Positions 1 through 9,310 are shown, counted from the first letter of the stretch. The stretch: 64,000 nucleotides of DNA from JBMNGG01 sp050949705 (GCA_050949705.1 JBMNGG010000003.1:348780-412779), one strand, 5' to 3'. Numbers and translations: made by a program. The notes: a model not told the origin generated them from the letters alone.

Positions 1-2
1 CA

Positions 3-209
3 ATTTCTGCTTGTGTCATAGGCGGTACCAGTATGTCGGGAGGCCGTGGAAGTATTTGGGGAACAATTGTCGGTGCTCTAATTATTGGTGTGGTTAATAA
101 TGGCCTTGATTTGTTGAATGTGTCTTCATATACACAATCAGTAGTTAAAGGTATCATAATAATTACAGCACTCTTGTTAGATAAACTCGGTCAAAAAAGT
201 AAAGAGTAA
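3..209 (+). CDS. RbsC-type sugar ABC transporter permease, C-terminal fragment
   Basis: This open frame enters from the left edge and stops at TAA 207-209, leaving the last 68 residues of a membrane permease. It contains GGRGSIWGT followed by [15 protein letters not shown] and a hydrophobic helix, which is the usual C-terminus of ribose/xylose-type (BPD_transp_2) permeases. The RbsB-like binding protein downstream supports an importer. The ATPase subunit is presumably upstream of the window. The substrate cannot be deduced. Confidence 0.85.
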   Translation: MSACVIGGTSMSGGRGSIWGTIVGALIIGVVNNGLDLLNVSSYTQSVVKGIIIITALLLDKLGQKSKE

Positions 210-382
210 CTAATCAGGTTTAATTATTCTTAAAGGGGTGATTGGAAAATAAAATTGTTGATAAATTAAAAAGTTTAAAAGTGGAAAGGGGGTTAAGATT
301 AATTTAACAAATAGAAATGAAGCATGATTAGCAAATTTTATTAAAATTACCTTACTAAAGGAAATATGAAAGGGGATTAATT

Positions 383-1369
383 ATGAAAAGATCACTTAAA
401 ATGTTGTTATTGTTAATTATTATAAGTTCATTATTAGTTGGTTGTGGTTCAAATGGTGCCAACTCATCTGGTGCCAATACACCGGCTGACGCTAATTCTG
501 GTAATGAGAAGCTCAAAATTGGTCTTTCGATAGACACCTTAACAAATGAATTTAATACAAAACTCTTGGATGCCATAAATGCATATTATGACAGTCAAAA
601 TTTAAAGGATACTGTCGAGTTGATCATTGTAGACTCTAATAAAGATACAGTTAAGCAAAATGCACAAGTTGATAATCTTATCACACAGCAAGTTGATGCA
701 ATAATATTGATTGCTGGTGATGGGGACCAACTAGTTCCGGCTGTTGAAGCATCAGTGAATGCTGGCATACCCTTGATCGAATTTGTTGCTGGAACAAGTG
801 CAACTGAAACAAGAACTTCTTTTGTAGGTTCTGATGATTTTGTCGCCGGCACTATGCTTGCTGAGCAGTTGTTTGAATTAAAGGGAGGAAAGGGTAAAGT
901 TGTTGAACTTCAAGGTCCCTCCGGTCATATTTGTATGCTCAGAAGAAATGATGGCATGATGGATACATTAAAAAAATACCCGGATATCGAGATCGTTGCT
1001 ACTAAGGTTTGTAACTGGTCCAGAGAAGAATCCATGAAGGCTATGGAAAACATTATTCAGTCTAAGATGGAGTTTGATATTGTTTATGCTCAGAATGATG
1101 AAATGGCAATGGGAGCACTTAATGCACTTAAAGGTTCTGGTATTGATTTATCACAAATTGCAATCGGTGGTATTGACGCAATTGATGATTGCCTCGAGGC
1201 TGTTGCAAATGGAGAGGTATATGGTACAGTTTATCTAAATTCAGTAGCTTTGGGTCAAAAAGTTATGGAAGTTGCTATTCAAGCTGCAAAGGGTGAATCG
1301 ATAGAACCTTTGTATGACGTACCTTATGAATTTATCACTAAAGAAAACGTTCACGAATATATGAAATAA
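383..1369 (+). CDS. RbsB-like sugar-type ABC transporter substrate-binding lipoprotein
   Basis: This is a 328-residue extracytoplasmic solute-binding protein of the periplasmic-binding-protein type I fold. The N-terminus is basic, then hydrophobic, then a lipobox (LLVGC, Cys21), so it should be a membrane-anchored lipoprotein. The mature part begins with a Ser/Asn/Ala-rich linker and then KIGLSIDTLTNEF, typical of RbsB-like proteins. An AAAGGGG ribosome site lies 7-8 bases before ATG. It follows the permease by about 170 bases. Family members bind sugars, polyols or similar small molecules. Because the genes downstream resemble amino- and hydroxy-acid enzymes, the ligand may not be a simple sugar; that is inference. 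Confidence 0.9.
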   Translation: MKRSLKMLLLLIIISSLLVGCGSNGANSSGANTPADANSGNEKLKIGLSIDTLTNEFNTKLLDAINAYYDSQNLKDTVELIIVDSNKDTVKQNAQVDNLITQQVDAIILIAGDGDQLVPAVEASVNAGIPLIEFVAGTSATETRTSFVGSDDFVAGTMLAEQLFELKGGKGKVVELQGPSGHICMLRRNDGMMDTLKKYPDIEIVATKVCNWSREESMKAMENIIQSKMEFDIVYAQNDEMAMGALNALKGSGIDLSQIAIGGIDAIDDCLEAVANGEVYGTVYLNSVALGQKVMEVAIQAAKGESIEPLYDVPYEFITKENVHEYMK

Positions 1370-1478
1370 TTAAAACAATTGATTTGATTTATTATTAAGT
1401 TCCTTTTCGCAAAGCATACTATAATTTCAAATGAATTTCTGTCAAATAAAAAATATCAAGCAAAAATTGGAGGATAAA

Positions 1479-2276
1479 ATGACAAATATAGTTATTTCTG
1501 GATTTAAAGGAAGAATGGGTCAAAGTATTTTCAAAATGGCGCAGAAATTTGATGACATTAAAGTAGTTGGGGCTGTTGAAAGAGAGGACCATCCTGAAAT
1601 CGGTTCGGAAGTATATAAGGGTTTGACACTTCAAGATGATGTTGCTCCTCTGTTAAACGAGAATACAGTTTTAATTGAGTTTTCGAATCCGGCGGCAACT
1701 GTTAAGCATGTAGAAGAGGCTATAAAGGCAAAGGCAAAAGTAATCATAGGTACAACTGGCCTCACCAGTGAGCAGGAGGATTCTATCAAGAAGGCCTCTG
1801 AAGTTATACCAATTTTAGAGTCCCATAACTACGGATTGGGTATGAATACCTTTTGGGAAATCTTAAGAAATGCAACCAAAGCCCTCGGTAATGATTACGA
1901 GGTTGAAATCGTTGAATATCATGGAGGAGATAAGCCCGATGTACCGAGTGGAACCGGCCTTATAATCGGCAACATAATTGCCGAAGCGAAAGGTGTAAAA
2001 TTTGAGGATGTTGTAAGATACGGCAGAGATATAACAAAAACCAATGTACGAAAAGAAAATGAGATATGCTATCATTCAGTTAGAGGTGGAAGTTATAGGG
2101 CCGATTATACTATTGTCTTCTTAGGAGACGGTGAACGTCTTGAGTTTACACTCAGGGAAGAGTCGGTGGATATTATCGCTCGTGGTGCTGTCTTATCCGC
2201 AAAATTCATGGAAACCTGTAAACCCGGATACTATGAAATGTCCGATGTTCTGGAATTTTTAAGACAAGCAAGATAA
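1479..2276 (+). CDS. DapB-like (dihydrodipicolinate reductase family) oxidoreductase
   Basis: The start is the ATG at 1479, behind a GGAGG site; the longer frame from 1431 has no ribosome site. The 265-residue product has an N-terminal Rossmann motif (GFKGRMG, residues 8-14), a central EYHGGDKPDVPSGTG segment and a C-terminal HSVRGG...GDGERLEF block, all DapB hallmarks. In biosynthetic DapB the central motif is usually HHxxKxDxPSGT. Here the second His is Gly, while the first His and the Lys are kept. With an ABC importer, an SDR and a hydrolase next to it rather than lysine genes, it is more likely a catabolic reductase of a DapB-like subfamily (2,4-diaminopentanoate dehydrogenase is a known example) than the lysine enzyme. 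Confidence 0.8.
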   Translation: MTNIVISGFKGRMGQSIFKMAQKFDDIKVVGAVEREDHPEIGSEVYKGLTLQDDVAPLLNENTVLIEFSNPAATVKHVEEAIKAKAKVIIGTTGLTSEQEDSIKKASEVIPILESHNYGLGMNTFWEILRNATKALGNDYEVEIVEYHGGDKPDVPSGTGLIIGNIIAEAKGVKFEDVVRYGRDITKTNVRKENEICYHSVRGGSYRADYTIVFLGDGERLEFTLREESVDIIARGAVLSAKFMETCKPGYYEMSDVLEFLRQAR

Positions 2277-2332
2277 GCTTAAATATTTTAGTGCTAACAT
2301 CATACAATAATCTTTTAAGTGAGGGGAAAATT

Positions 2333-3100
2333 ATGTTAGAATCTCTATTTAGTCTGGAAGGGCAAGTTGCTGTTGTAACAGGCGCAAGCCAAGGAATAGG
2401 CAAGGCAGTTGCAATAGGGTTGGCAAAAGCTGGTGCTGATGTCTTAGTAAATTATCGTTCAGATTTAGCTGGCGCAGAGGACACTGCACGTCAGATAGAA
2501 GAATTAGGAAAACGAGCCCTAATTTTTAAAGCCAATGTTGCAGACCGTGATGAAGTTAAAGCAATGGCTGAAAAAACGATAGCAGAATTTGGTAAAGTTG
2601 ATATCCTAGTTAATAATGCTGGTATTGCAAAAAATAAAGCAGCCGAAGAAATGGATAATGAAACTTGGAACAGAATCCTTGGTGTTAACCTTGATGGTAC
2701 TTATCATTGTTGCGTAGAATTCGGGAAATACATGGTTGAGAGAAAGCAAGGGAAAATTATCAACTTTTCTTCAATCTGTGGCGTAACAATTGTAAGGAAT
2801 GATTGTCAGATAGCATATCATGCTTCTAAGGGCGGGGTTGTTATGCTGACAAAAGCTCTTGCTGAGGAATGGAGCAAATATAATATTCGAGTAAATATGG
2901 TAGCTCCGGGCTATACAAGAACGAAGATGTGTCCAACTGGACCTAAGGATAAAAATGTAATTCCCTTGGGAAGAATGGCAGAGCCCGAAGAGATGGTAGG
3001 AACAGTAATTTACCTTGCGTCTGATGCCTCTAGTTATGTTATCGGTCAGCAGATTATTGTTGATGGTGGTTATACGATCTGTGGTTCATCTGCAAAATAG
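2333..3100 (+). CDS. SDR-family oxidoreductase, FabG-like
   Basis: The start is the ATG at 2333 behind GAGGGG; the upstream codons in frame have no site. The product is 255 residues, the usual classical SDR length. It has TGASQGIG (cofactor binding), NNAG, a catalytic Ser in NFSSICG, and YHASK (Tyr and Lys of the active site), ending with a GQQIIVDGGY tail typical of FabG-like enzymes. It should be a soluble NAD(P)-dependent alcohol/ketone oxidoreductase. Its place 56 bases after the DapB-like gene and 30 before the hydrolase suggests one transcript and a role in the same catabolic route. Fatty-acid synthesis is less likely because no fab genes adjoin it. Confidence 0.9.
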   Translation: MLESLFSLEGQVAVVTGASQGIGKAVAIGLAKAGADVLVNYRSDLAGAEDTARQIEELGKRALIFKANVADRDEVKAMAEKTIAEFGKVDILVNNAGIAKNKAAEEMDNETWNRILGVNLDGTYHCCVEFGKYMVERKQGKIINFSSICGVTIVRNDCQIAYHASKGGVVMLTKALAEEWSKYNIRVNMVAPGYTRTKMCPTGPKDKNVIPLGRMAEPEEMVGTVIYLASDASSYVIGQQIIVDGGYTICGSSAK

Positions 3101-3130
3101 TTATTTTTCAAGTTAACTTGGAGGTGAAAG

Positions 3131-3889
3131 ATGATGAAGATTATACCAGTAGCAGTAGGGGAATTAGATACTTTTGAGAGTGATGTATTTGCAGGTGGAG
3201 ACAAGCAGAAAAAAGTTCTTTTCTATTCCTACGTTTTCATAATAATAGTAGACGGCCAGGCAATATTGGTTGATGCGAGCTTTGGAGATTTTGACTATTG
3301 TAAGAAGAATGGTCCAAATGAATGTCGTTTGTTAAACAACGATATTTTAGATATACTAAAAGACAATGGATACAATGCTGAAGATATTAAAACAATAGTA
3401 CTAACTCATTGTCATTGGGATCATATTGGAGGTTTATCACAATTTCCAAATGCAACGATCTATTGCCAAAAAGAAGAGTATGAATATGCTCTGGCTAATT
3501 CCACTCCGGATTCTGGAGAATACCCTCTTTCATTTAAGAAATATCTAGTTGAAGATAGAGAAAGATTCAATTTGATTGATGGGGATTATCAACTAAATTC
3601 AAAAGTTAAGCTAATAAAAACTGGTGGTCATTCTGTTGGAAGCCAAATCATTGAAGTTGAGAATGACGATGAATTAGCCCTAATTTTAGGGGATGAGGTG
3701 TTCTCTTATGATAATATCATTAAGAAAATGCCCGTAGGATGCACGAAAAATCCTGAGAAATCTGCTGAAGTTCTAGATAAAATAATTTCTAGAATAGCTA
3801 ATACTAATAAAAAAATTATGGTATACCCAGGCCATGATCCAAGAATAATATCTCAATTTGATGAAATGAACACATTGATAAAACCATAA
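3131..3889 (+). CDS. Metallo-beta-lactamase-fold hydrolase
   Basis: This 252-residue protein has the zinc motif THCHWDHIGG (HxHxDH), a GGHSVGS His, an Asp in LILGDEVF and a final His in VYPGHDP, so the metal site looks complete. The layout matches the N-acyl-homoserine-lactonase/glyoxalase-II-like group of the superfamily. A GGAGGTGAAAG site precedes two consecutive ATGs (3131 and 3134). In this operon it could open a lactone or cleave a thioester or amide intermediate, but the sequence does not say which. It is the last gene before a gap of nearly 1 kb. Confidence 0.85.
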   Translation: MMKIIPVAVGELDTFESDVFAGGDKQKKVLFYSYVFIIIVDGQAILVDASFGDFDYCKKNGPNECRLLNNDILDILKDNGYNAEDIKTIVLTHCHWDHIGGLSQFPNATIYCQKEEYEYALANSTPDSGEYPLSFKKYLVEDRERFNLIDGDYQLNSKVKLIKTGGHSVGSQIIEVENDDELALILGDEVFSYDNIIKKMPVGCTKNPEKSAEVLDKIISRIANTNKKIMVYPGHDPRIISQFDEMNTLIKP

Positions 3890-4834
3890 AACGTTTTTAG
3901 CTAACAAAAAACATAGTTGTATTCTATTTTCTAATAGACAACTATATAACTACTGTCTTATTTAGTAATGTCTATCTGGTTAGTTCCCTATTCTTGTACC
4001 AGTCAATAGTCTTAGTAAAAATACACTGAACTAACGAGAAGAAGCTGGATAAGAAGGGCATGTTAGCTATGAAACCCATAGCATTGAGAATCACCCTGTT
4101 CTATATATGTGGGACAAGCTCATGAGAGTTTGTTCCACATTGTCAATCCTAATCGTATAATCCGTAGTCGTAAAATTGCTAATATGGTTGGCATAATATT
4201 CTATCATATCCGGATATAGTTTCAGATAAGTCTGGATACTTTTATCAAAGCATCTTAATTTAGCATTGATAAGGTATTTGAGCAAAGGTTGGCAGATTCC
4301 AGTCGTATTAGCTAACCTAACCATAAAGGTTTTTCAGCTTCTTCTAGGACAGTAATTAATGATGCGAGTCCTAGGATGATTTATCTAGCCTATAGGGAGC
4401 ACAAATTTACTTAAAACTAGAGATAACTTCCGGTAATTGTCAAAGAAGCTTTTAACATTGACGCTTTCACCCTGTCTGCCTTTTTGGGGAAGAATAAAAT
4501 TAAATTAAAGGTCCCTTAGTGGGAGCATTATGGTCGTCTTAGCTCAAAACATGTTTTAAAAAGGGCAAATCTGATCATCACAGGTACACTCGAGAAAATA
4601 AAAGAAAAATATTTTAATTTAAGAAAATTGGGATCTGTCCATATTCGTTAGAATTAAAGGGTTTTCCCGATTTTTGTTGAAATATATATTAGTTTGGCGA
4701 AATTGAAAGCTCATAAAGGACCTATCAGTTGGTCCAATAGGTAGGTGTGTAAAGGTATTGTGGAGGTTAAAACACATATATATTAATAATTATGATTACA
4801 TTACATAATAAGGTTTAAGGAGGTGTTCTTTTCG
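3890..4834. other. Long AT-rich gap without a convincing gene
   Basis: No intact protein or RNA was recognised here. A 77-codon minus-strand frame at 4091-4324 has no recognisable domain. The minus strand around 4440-4560 carries short coding-like pieces broken by stops, which could be remains of a lost gene or insertion element, but no terminal inverted repeats were found. The right end contains the leader of the AraC-family gene. Confidence 0.4.
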
Positions 4835-4854
4835 CTTGACAAGGTACAGTCAAG
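4835..4854. promoter_or_regulatory. Short inverted repeat upstream of the AraC-family gene
   Basis: CTTGAC and GTCAAG form a perfect 6-base inverted repeat separated by 8 bases, ending 28 bases before the regulator's start. TTGACA at 4836-4841 could also be a -35 box, though no good -10 follows at the right distance. It may be an autoregulatory operator; this is inference. Confidence 0.3.
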
Positions 4855-4882
4855 TAAATTTAGAGTTTGAAAGGAAATTGCC

Positions 4883-5812
4883 ATGAAGCCGTTGTATATG
4901 TCAAAAACAGAAACTTATAAAGGTAATTATTCAATAGCAAAAATAAATACTTCCTGCGGATTCGTAAAAGAGCCGCATTATCATGATTTTTATGAAGTAC
5001 AGTTTTATATCTCCGATGAAAAAATAGACCATATCGGGGAAACAATAATCAATGGTAAGCCACATATACTTAAACCTGGCAGTATGGTTTTAATAAATAT
5101 GTTTGATGTTCATGAGATAAGACTTTTTAGTTGTGCCACGTGTACGAGATATTGTATATCCTTTGATTCTAGTCTCTTATTTTTTGCAAGTTCAAGTAAT
5201 ACAAATTTATTTAAGATTTTTTCAAAGAATAATAAATTTGACTTTTCTTCTCCGCTTACACCGAAACAAATTGCTACCTTCGAAGATATATATGATAAAT
5301 ATGAGCAGATGAATATAAAAAAAGGCAAAGATATAATGGAGAAATCAATAATATTAGAAATCTTTGCGCATTTGTATGATATTTTTTATAAAGATCAAAC
5401 AATAAGCCAAACAGATTCACGTAATTTAGAGGTCATTATTAAATTGATAGAATATATTAACGGGAATATATCTGATGATTTATCCCTTGAGCAATTATCT
5501 GAGTATGTCAATTATAGTACTTTTCATCTTTGTAGAATGTTTAAGCAATTTACAGGTATGACATTAAATCAATACATTACCACAAGGAGGATTGATAGGG
5601 CGAAGATGATGTTAAAGGAATCCGTTCCCATTTCAATTATAAGTAAAGAGGTGGGATTTAATAATTATAGTCATTTTTATCGAATATTTAAGCAAATTAC
5701 AGGTCTTAGCCCCACACAATATAAGGAGCAACTTACGGAAAAAAAGAGCGAGCCCAGTAAATGCAACGCACCCTTTGGTGTTACTCCACGCTATTCCTTT
5801 GTTAGTACTTAA
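4883..5812 (+). CDS. AraC-family transcriptional regulator with cupin sensor
   Basis: This 309-residue regulator has an N-terminal cupin-like sensing domain (EPHYHDFYEVQFYIS, then PGSMVLINMFDVHEI) and a C-terminal AraC-type DNA-binding region with two helix-turn-helices (LEQLSEYVNYSTFHLCRMFKQFTG and the conserved GFNNYSHFYRIFKQITGLSPTQY). It sits between the transport/DapB-like genes and the dehydratase/racemase genes, all on the same strand, so it is the obvious candidate controller of both halves. The ribosome site is GAAAGGAAA before ATG. The effector is unknown. A strong terminator follows, separating it from the next gene. Confidence 0.9.
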   Translation: MKPLYMSKTETYKGNYSIAKINTSCGFVKEPHYHDFYEVQFYISDEKIDHIGETIINGKPHILKPGSMVLINMFDVHEIRLFSCATCTRYCISFDSSLLFFASSSNTNLFKIFSKNNKFDFSSPLTPKQIATFEDIYDKYEQMNIKKGKDIMEKSIILEIFAHLYDIFYKDQTISQTDSRNLEVIIKLIEYINGNISDDLSLEQLSEYVNYSTFHLCRMFKQFTGMTLNQYITTRRIDRAKMMLKESVPISIISKEVGFNNYSHFYRIFKQITGLSPTQYKEQLTEKKSEPSKCNAPFGVTPRYSFVST

Positions 5813-5891
5813 AAAAGCAAGATATGCAATATAATGGGCAAATTTGTTTACAGACAAAAAACTGAAAAAGCATATAATTATATTTGAAAAC

Positions 5892-5925
5892 AAAAAACAA
5901 TCACCTATTTTAGTGATTGTTTTTT
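5892..5925 (+). terminator. Rho-independent terminator after the AraC-family gene
   Basis: The stem AACAATCAC / GTGATTGTT has an 8-base loop, flanked by A-rich sequence upstream and a T run downstream. The symmetric A/T flanks mean it could act on either strand. Confidence 0.8.
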
Positions 5926-5960
5926 GTTGAATACAGAATGAGAAGGGAGCATAAAAAATC

Positions 5961-6746
5961 ATGGGAAAAATGAAACTTGCACTAATAGGCTGTGGTTATT
6001 TAAATGACATTATTGCAAATGCACTAAAAGATGGTTTTCTCCCTGAGTATGAACTAGTCGGCGTAATGGGAAAGTATCCTGAAGAGGCACAGGATTTTGC
6101 AAAGCGCCATAATTGTAAGGCTTGTGATAGTATCCAAGAATTGATGGACTTAAAGCCGGAATATACTGTAGAGGCGGCTTCACCGCAAGCGGTGAAAGAT
6201 TATGCAGAGACAATACTAGAAAAAGGATCAAATTTAGTTATGCTGTCAATTGGGGCGTTTGCGGATGTGGATTTTTATGAGGAAATTAAAAAAGTTGCAT
6301 TAAAAAATAATCGAAAAGTTTATATTCCAAGTGGTGCCGTTGGAGGATTCGATGTTCTTCGTGCTGCGACTTTAATGGGACCAGTCAGTGCCAAGATAAC
6401 GGCTAAAAAGGCACCGGGTTCACTGCGTTCTACTCCCCTTTACAAAGCAGGGCTGGACAATATCACAGAACCGGAGCGAGTTTTCACTGGCAACACCAAA
6501 GAAGCCATTAAAATATTACCATTTCAAGTTAATGTGGCTGTTGCCACTTCTCTTGCGAGTGCCGGTCCTGAGAAAACAATTATGGATATCTACGCGCTTC
6601 CAGGTTTTATTGGGGATGAATACAAAATAGAAATTCAAGGTGAAGAAGTGCGAACAGATCTTAATATTTACTCAAAAACAAGTAGTGTTGCTGCTTGGAG
6701 CGTTGTTGCTGTTCTTCAAAACATTACATCACCGATTGTGTTTTAA
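5961..6746 (+). CDS. Aspartate-dehydrogenase-like oxidoreductase
   Basis: This 261-residue protein has an N-terminal Rossmann domain (ALIGCGYLNDIIANAL), then VEAASPQAVKDY and the IPSGAVGGFD motif characteristic of the L-aspartate dehydrogenase (NadX/DUF108) family, with a related C-terminal half. From memory of the family, the catalytic His sits in a segment like RNxHxIxVxG; here the equivalent is GDEYKIEIQG, with Tyr in the His position. The usual NPxTS segment reads YSKTS. It may therefore use another imino or amino acid, or catalyse a different step. Its neighbours are a dehydratase and racemase-like proteins, not nadA/nadC, which argues against NAD synthesis. The ribosome site is AAGGGAG. 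Confidence 0.8.
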   Translation: MGKMKLALIGCGYLNDIIANALKDGFLPEYELVGVMGKYPEEAQDFAKRHNCKACDSIQELMDLKPEYTVEAASPQAVKDYAETILEKGSNLVMLSIGAFADVDFYEEIKKVALKNNRKVYIPSGAVGGFDVLRAATLMGPVSAKITAKKAPGSLRSTPLYKAGLDNITEPERVFTGNTKEAIKILPFQVNVAVATSLASAGPEKTIMDIYALPGFIGDEYKIEIQGEEVRTDLNIYSKTSSVAAWSVVAVLQNITSPIVF

Positions 6747-6808
6747 ACAAAGGTCTATACGTATAATCACTTATCAGCCTTAAGAAAAAAGAAAGGACTG
6801 ATTCAAAT

Positions 6809-8476
6809 ATGAAATTTACTAAAAAGTATTTCACAGGTGATTTTGCAGCACATAGCCGATCTGTATATAAAGGATCTGGATATGATCCTGAAGACCTAAA
6901 CCGCCCACATATTGGAATCGCAAACACATTTAGTGAAAATTCTGCAGGTCATGCACATTTAAGGATGCTAGCAGATGCTGTAAAGACGGGTATTTGGCAG
7001 GCTGGGGGAGTTCCCTTCGAATTTGGAGTACCTTCCACCTGTTCAGATCCTGCTATAGGCACAAATACAATGTGTATGGATCTTGCAATGAGGGACCTAG
7101 TGGCTGGTGGCATTGAACTGGTGGCAAGTATTCAGCATTTTGATGGATTAGTGTTGTTGTCAGGGTGTGACAATATCGTTCCCGGAACATTGCTTGCTGC
7201 TGCAAGATTAGATATTCCCACAATATGCTGCACGGGTGGTCCCATGTTAACCGGGCAACTAGATGGAAAAGATTTTACTCAATCGGATGTACAAGAATTT
7301 TGTTATGGTGAAATATCTAAAGGAATGGCAGATAAGGAAAGGATTAAAAAGGCAGAGTGTGGTGCGTGTCCAACTATGGGGGCTTGTCCAACTATGGGGA
7401 CAGCTAATACTATGCAAATACTTGTGGAAGCATTGGGCATGACACCACCGGGTTCATCCACAATTCCCGCTGTATTTACAGATAAAATCATTAGTTGCAA
7501 ACAAATTGGCAGAAGAATTGTAAAAATGGTTTTAGAGGGTTTTGTGCCATCAAAAATAATAACTAAAGAGGCTTTGGAAAATGCAATATGTATGAACATG
7601 GCCATCGGGGGTTCCACCAATGCGGTTATGCATTTGTTGGCTCTTGCAAATGAATTGGACATTCCCTTAAGTTATGATGATTTTGAAAAGTTTGGTGAAA
7701 TCACTCCTTGCATAGTAAATGTAAAACCAAGCGGGAAATATGGTGTGGATAAATTGTTTTATTTAGGTGGAGTACCTGCGATATTTAAACAATTGGAATC
7801 AATTGTGCACAAAGATGTTCTAAATGTTTCAGGTGAAACCCTTGGGGATATTTTGAAAAAGGCACCCACCGAACCCAACGATATAATCAGAAGCACAGAA
7901 AATCCTATTTCAAAAGACGGCGGACTCGCTATTCTCTATGGCAATATAGCCAAAAACGGCTCAGTGATTCGCCCATCCACAATAAAAGAAAGTATGCGGC
8001 ATTTCAAGGGAAAGGCTAAGGTTTTTACAAGTGACCGCCAGGCACATGAGGCCATAATAGACGGACGGGTTCAATCCGGTGACGTGATTGTGGTTAGATA
8101 TGTGGGTCCTGTTGGTGCACCGGGTATGGTGGAAGTCATGGAAGCCACAGAGGCCATGGTGAATTTAGGGCTTGATGAAAGTGTTGCCCTTATTACAGAT
8201 GGAAGGTTTTCTGGTTTTTGTCATGGACCTATTGTAGGACATATATCACCTGAGGCTGCTGTAGGTGGGGATATTGCTCTTGTTGAAGATGGAGACCTTA
8301 TTGAAATAAATGTTGATGTACGAAAAATCACTTTACTTGTATCAGATGAGGAACTGGCAAGAAGAAGGGAACAATTAGTTCTTCCTAAAATTAAGGTCAA
8401 AAAAGGGTTTATGCGTACATATGCGAAAAACTGCCTCCCGCCAGAAAAAGGTGCAGCAATGCAACTCTGGGATTAA
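6809..8476 (+). CDS. IlvD/Edd-family dehydratase
   Basis: This 555-residue protein has the usual length for dihydroxy-acid and sugar-acid dehydratases. It carries SGCDNIVPG, ECGACPTMGACPTMGTANTMQ and the C-terminal VGPVGAPGM and TDGRFSG blocks. Family members use an Fe-S cluster to dehydrate 2,3-dihydroxy acids or aldonic acids to 2-keto acids. The cluster Cys region carries a near-perfect 18-base duplication (7364-7399) encoding ACPTMG twice, which still fits the usual Cys spacing. No ilv genes are nearby, so a catabolic hydroxy-acid dehydratase is more likely than branched-chain amino acid synthesis. The ribosome site is GAAAGGA. Confidence 0.9.
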   Translation: MKFTKKYFTGDFAAHSRSVYKGSGYDPEDLNRPHIGIANTFSENSAGHAHLRMLADAVKTGIWQAGGVPFEFGVPSTCSDPAIGTNTMCMDLAMRDLVAGGIELVASIQHFDGLVLLSGCDNIVPGTLLAAARLDIPTICCTGGPMLTGQLDGKDFTQSDVQEFCYGEISKGMADKERIKKAECGACPTMGACPTMGTANTMQILVEALGMTPPGSSTIPAVFTDKIISCKQIGRRIVKMVLEGFVPSKIITKEALENAICMNMAIGGSTNAVMHLLALANELDIPLSYDDFEKFGEITPCIVNVKPSGKYGVDKLFYLGGVPAIFKQLESIVHKDVLNVSGETLGDILKKAPTEPNDIIRSTENPISKDGGLAILYGNIAKNGSVIRPSTIKESMRHFKGKAKVFTSDRQAHEAIIDGRVQSGDVIVVRYVGPVGAPGMVEVMEATEAMVNLGLDESVALITDGRFSGFCHGPIVGHISPEAAVGGDIALVEDGDLIEINVDVRKITLLVSDEELARRREQLVLPKIKVKKGFMRTYAKNCLPPEKGAAMQLWD

Positions 8477-8585
8477 GAACTGACCACAACAATAAGGTAA
8501 TTTAGTAAATGGCACATTTACTGATGTGAATAAAATTTGCTTGTTATTATGACTATCTTCATAGAAGCCCAAAAGGAGGTGCACC

Positions 8586-9269
8586 ATGGATAAAGTGGCA
8601 ATCATCGGTGCCGGGAGAATGGGTGGTATACTGTCAAAGAAACTGGCGCCCTATTATGATTTGATTCTCGTGATAAGGAGTTTACGCAAGGGTGGACTTT
8701 TGGCAATGGAACTGGGGGGAATTGCCACTTCTGAGTACTCAATTTTGGCCAAAGCCAATTATATAATTACAGCATTACCGGCAGGGGTAATACCCAATGT
8801 TCTAGACAAAATCTCACAGTTTCTTAGAAAAGACCAGATTCTTATAAATATATCCACAAATACGGAAAGACATGTCTTCAAAACCCTAGAGGGCAAATGT
8901 CATATCGCCTCAGCTAAAATAATAGGTGAATCAAATCAAATTGACCTAGGAGAGCTGCCATTGATCTTAGTTGACGGTGATGATGAAAAGGTTAAAAATG
9001 AGGTGGCATCGGTTTTCGGTCACATTGGTATAGTGTGTTTTGGTGATGAAAAATTAGTTAGCAAAATAAACAAAATAGCCAGCGAACAAGGTATACGGGC
9101 TGCCCTGGAGATAAAACAACAATTAGAAGAGTTAAATGTCCCCGAGGAATACATAAGCTTTGCTATTAGAAATGTAGCAGCAGGTACAATGAATGCCTTT
9201 GCTCTAGGGGATGAAAGTGATTTTGTAAAAGAAATTGTGGAAAAAATCAAAAGTGAAAAGAAAAACTGA
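8586..9269 (+). CDS. NAD(P)-binding oxidoreductase resembling pyrroline-5-carboxylate reductase
   Basis: The 227-residue product starts with AIIGAGRMGG, followed by ITALPAGVIPNVLDKI, the layout of the NADP/F420-binding domain of pyrroline-5-carboxylate reductase-like proteins. The C-terminal helical part (LVSKINKIASEQGIRAALEIKQQ) resembles a dimerisation domain but is shorter than true ProC (about 265-270 residues). An AAAGGAGGTG site precedes ATG. In this cluster it could reduce an imine or a 2-keto acid. It is the third different Rossmann reductase of the locus, after the DapB-like and aspartate-dehydrogenase-like proteins. The substrate is unknown. Confidence 0.7.
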   Translation: MDKVAIIGAGRMGGILSKKLAPYYDLILVIRSLRKGGLLAMELGGIATSEYSILAKANYIITALPAGVIPNVLDKISQFLRKDQILINISTNTERHVFKTLEGKCHIASAKIIGESNQIDLGELPLILVDGDDEKVKNEVASVFGHIGIVCFGDEKLVSKINKIASEQGIRAALEIKQQLEELNVPEEYISFAIRNVAAGTMNAFALGDESDFVKEIVEKIKSEKKN

Positions 9270-9310
9270 TTTTTATATGGTTAAAGTTGAGTTGGAGGGG
9301 GTATTAAGTT

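Noticed and set aside
4091..4324. A 77-codon minus-strand frame suspected to be a transposase remnant
   Set aside because: No transposase motif, no catalytic triad and no terminal inverted repeats could be seen.
6809..8476. Assignment as the branched-chain amino acid enzyme IlvD
   Set aside because: No ilvBNC or leu genes adjoin it, and the neighbours are transport and racemase-like genes, so only the family name is used.
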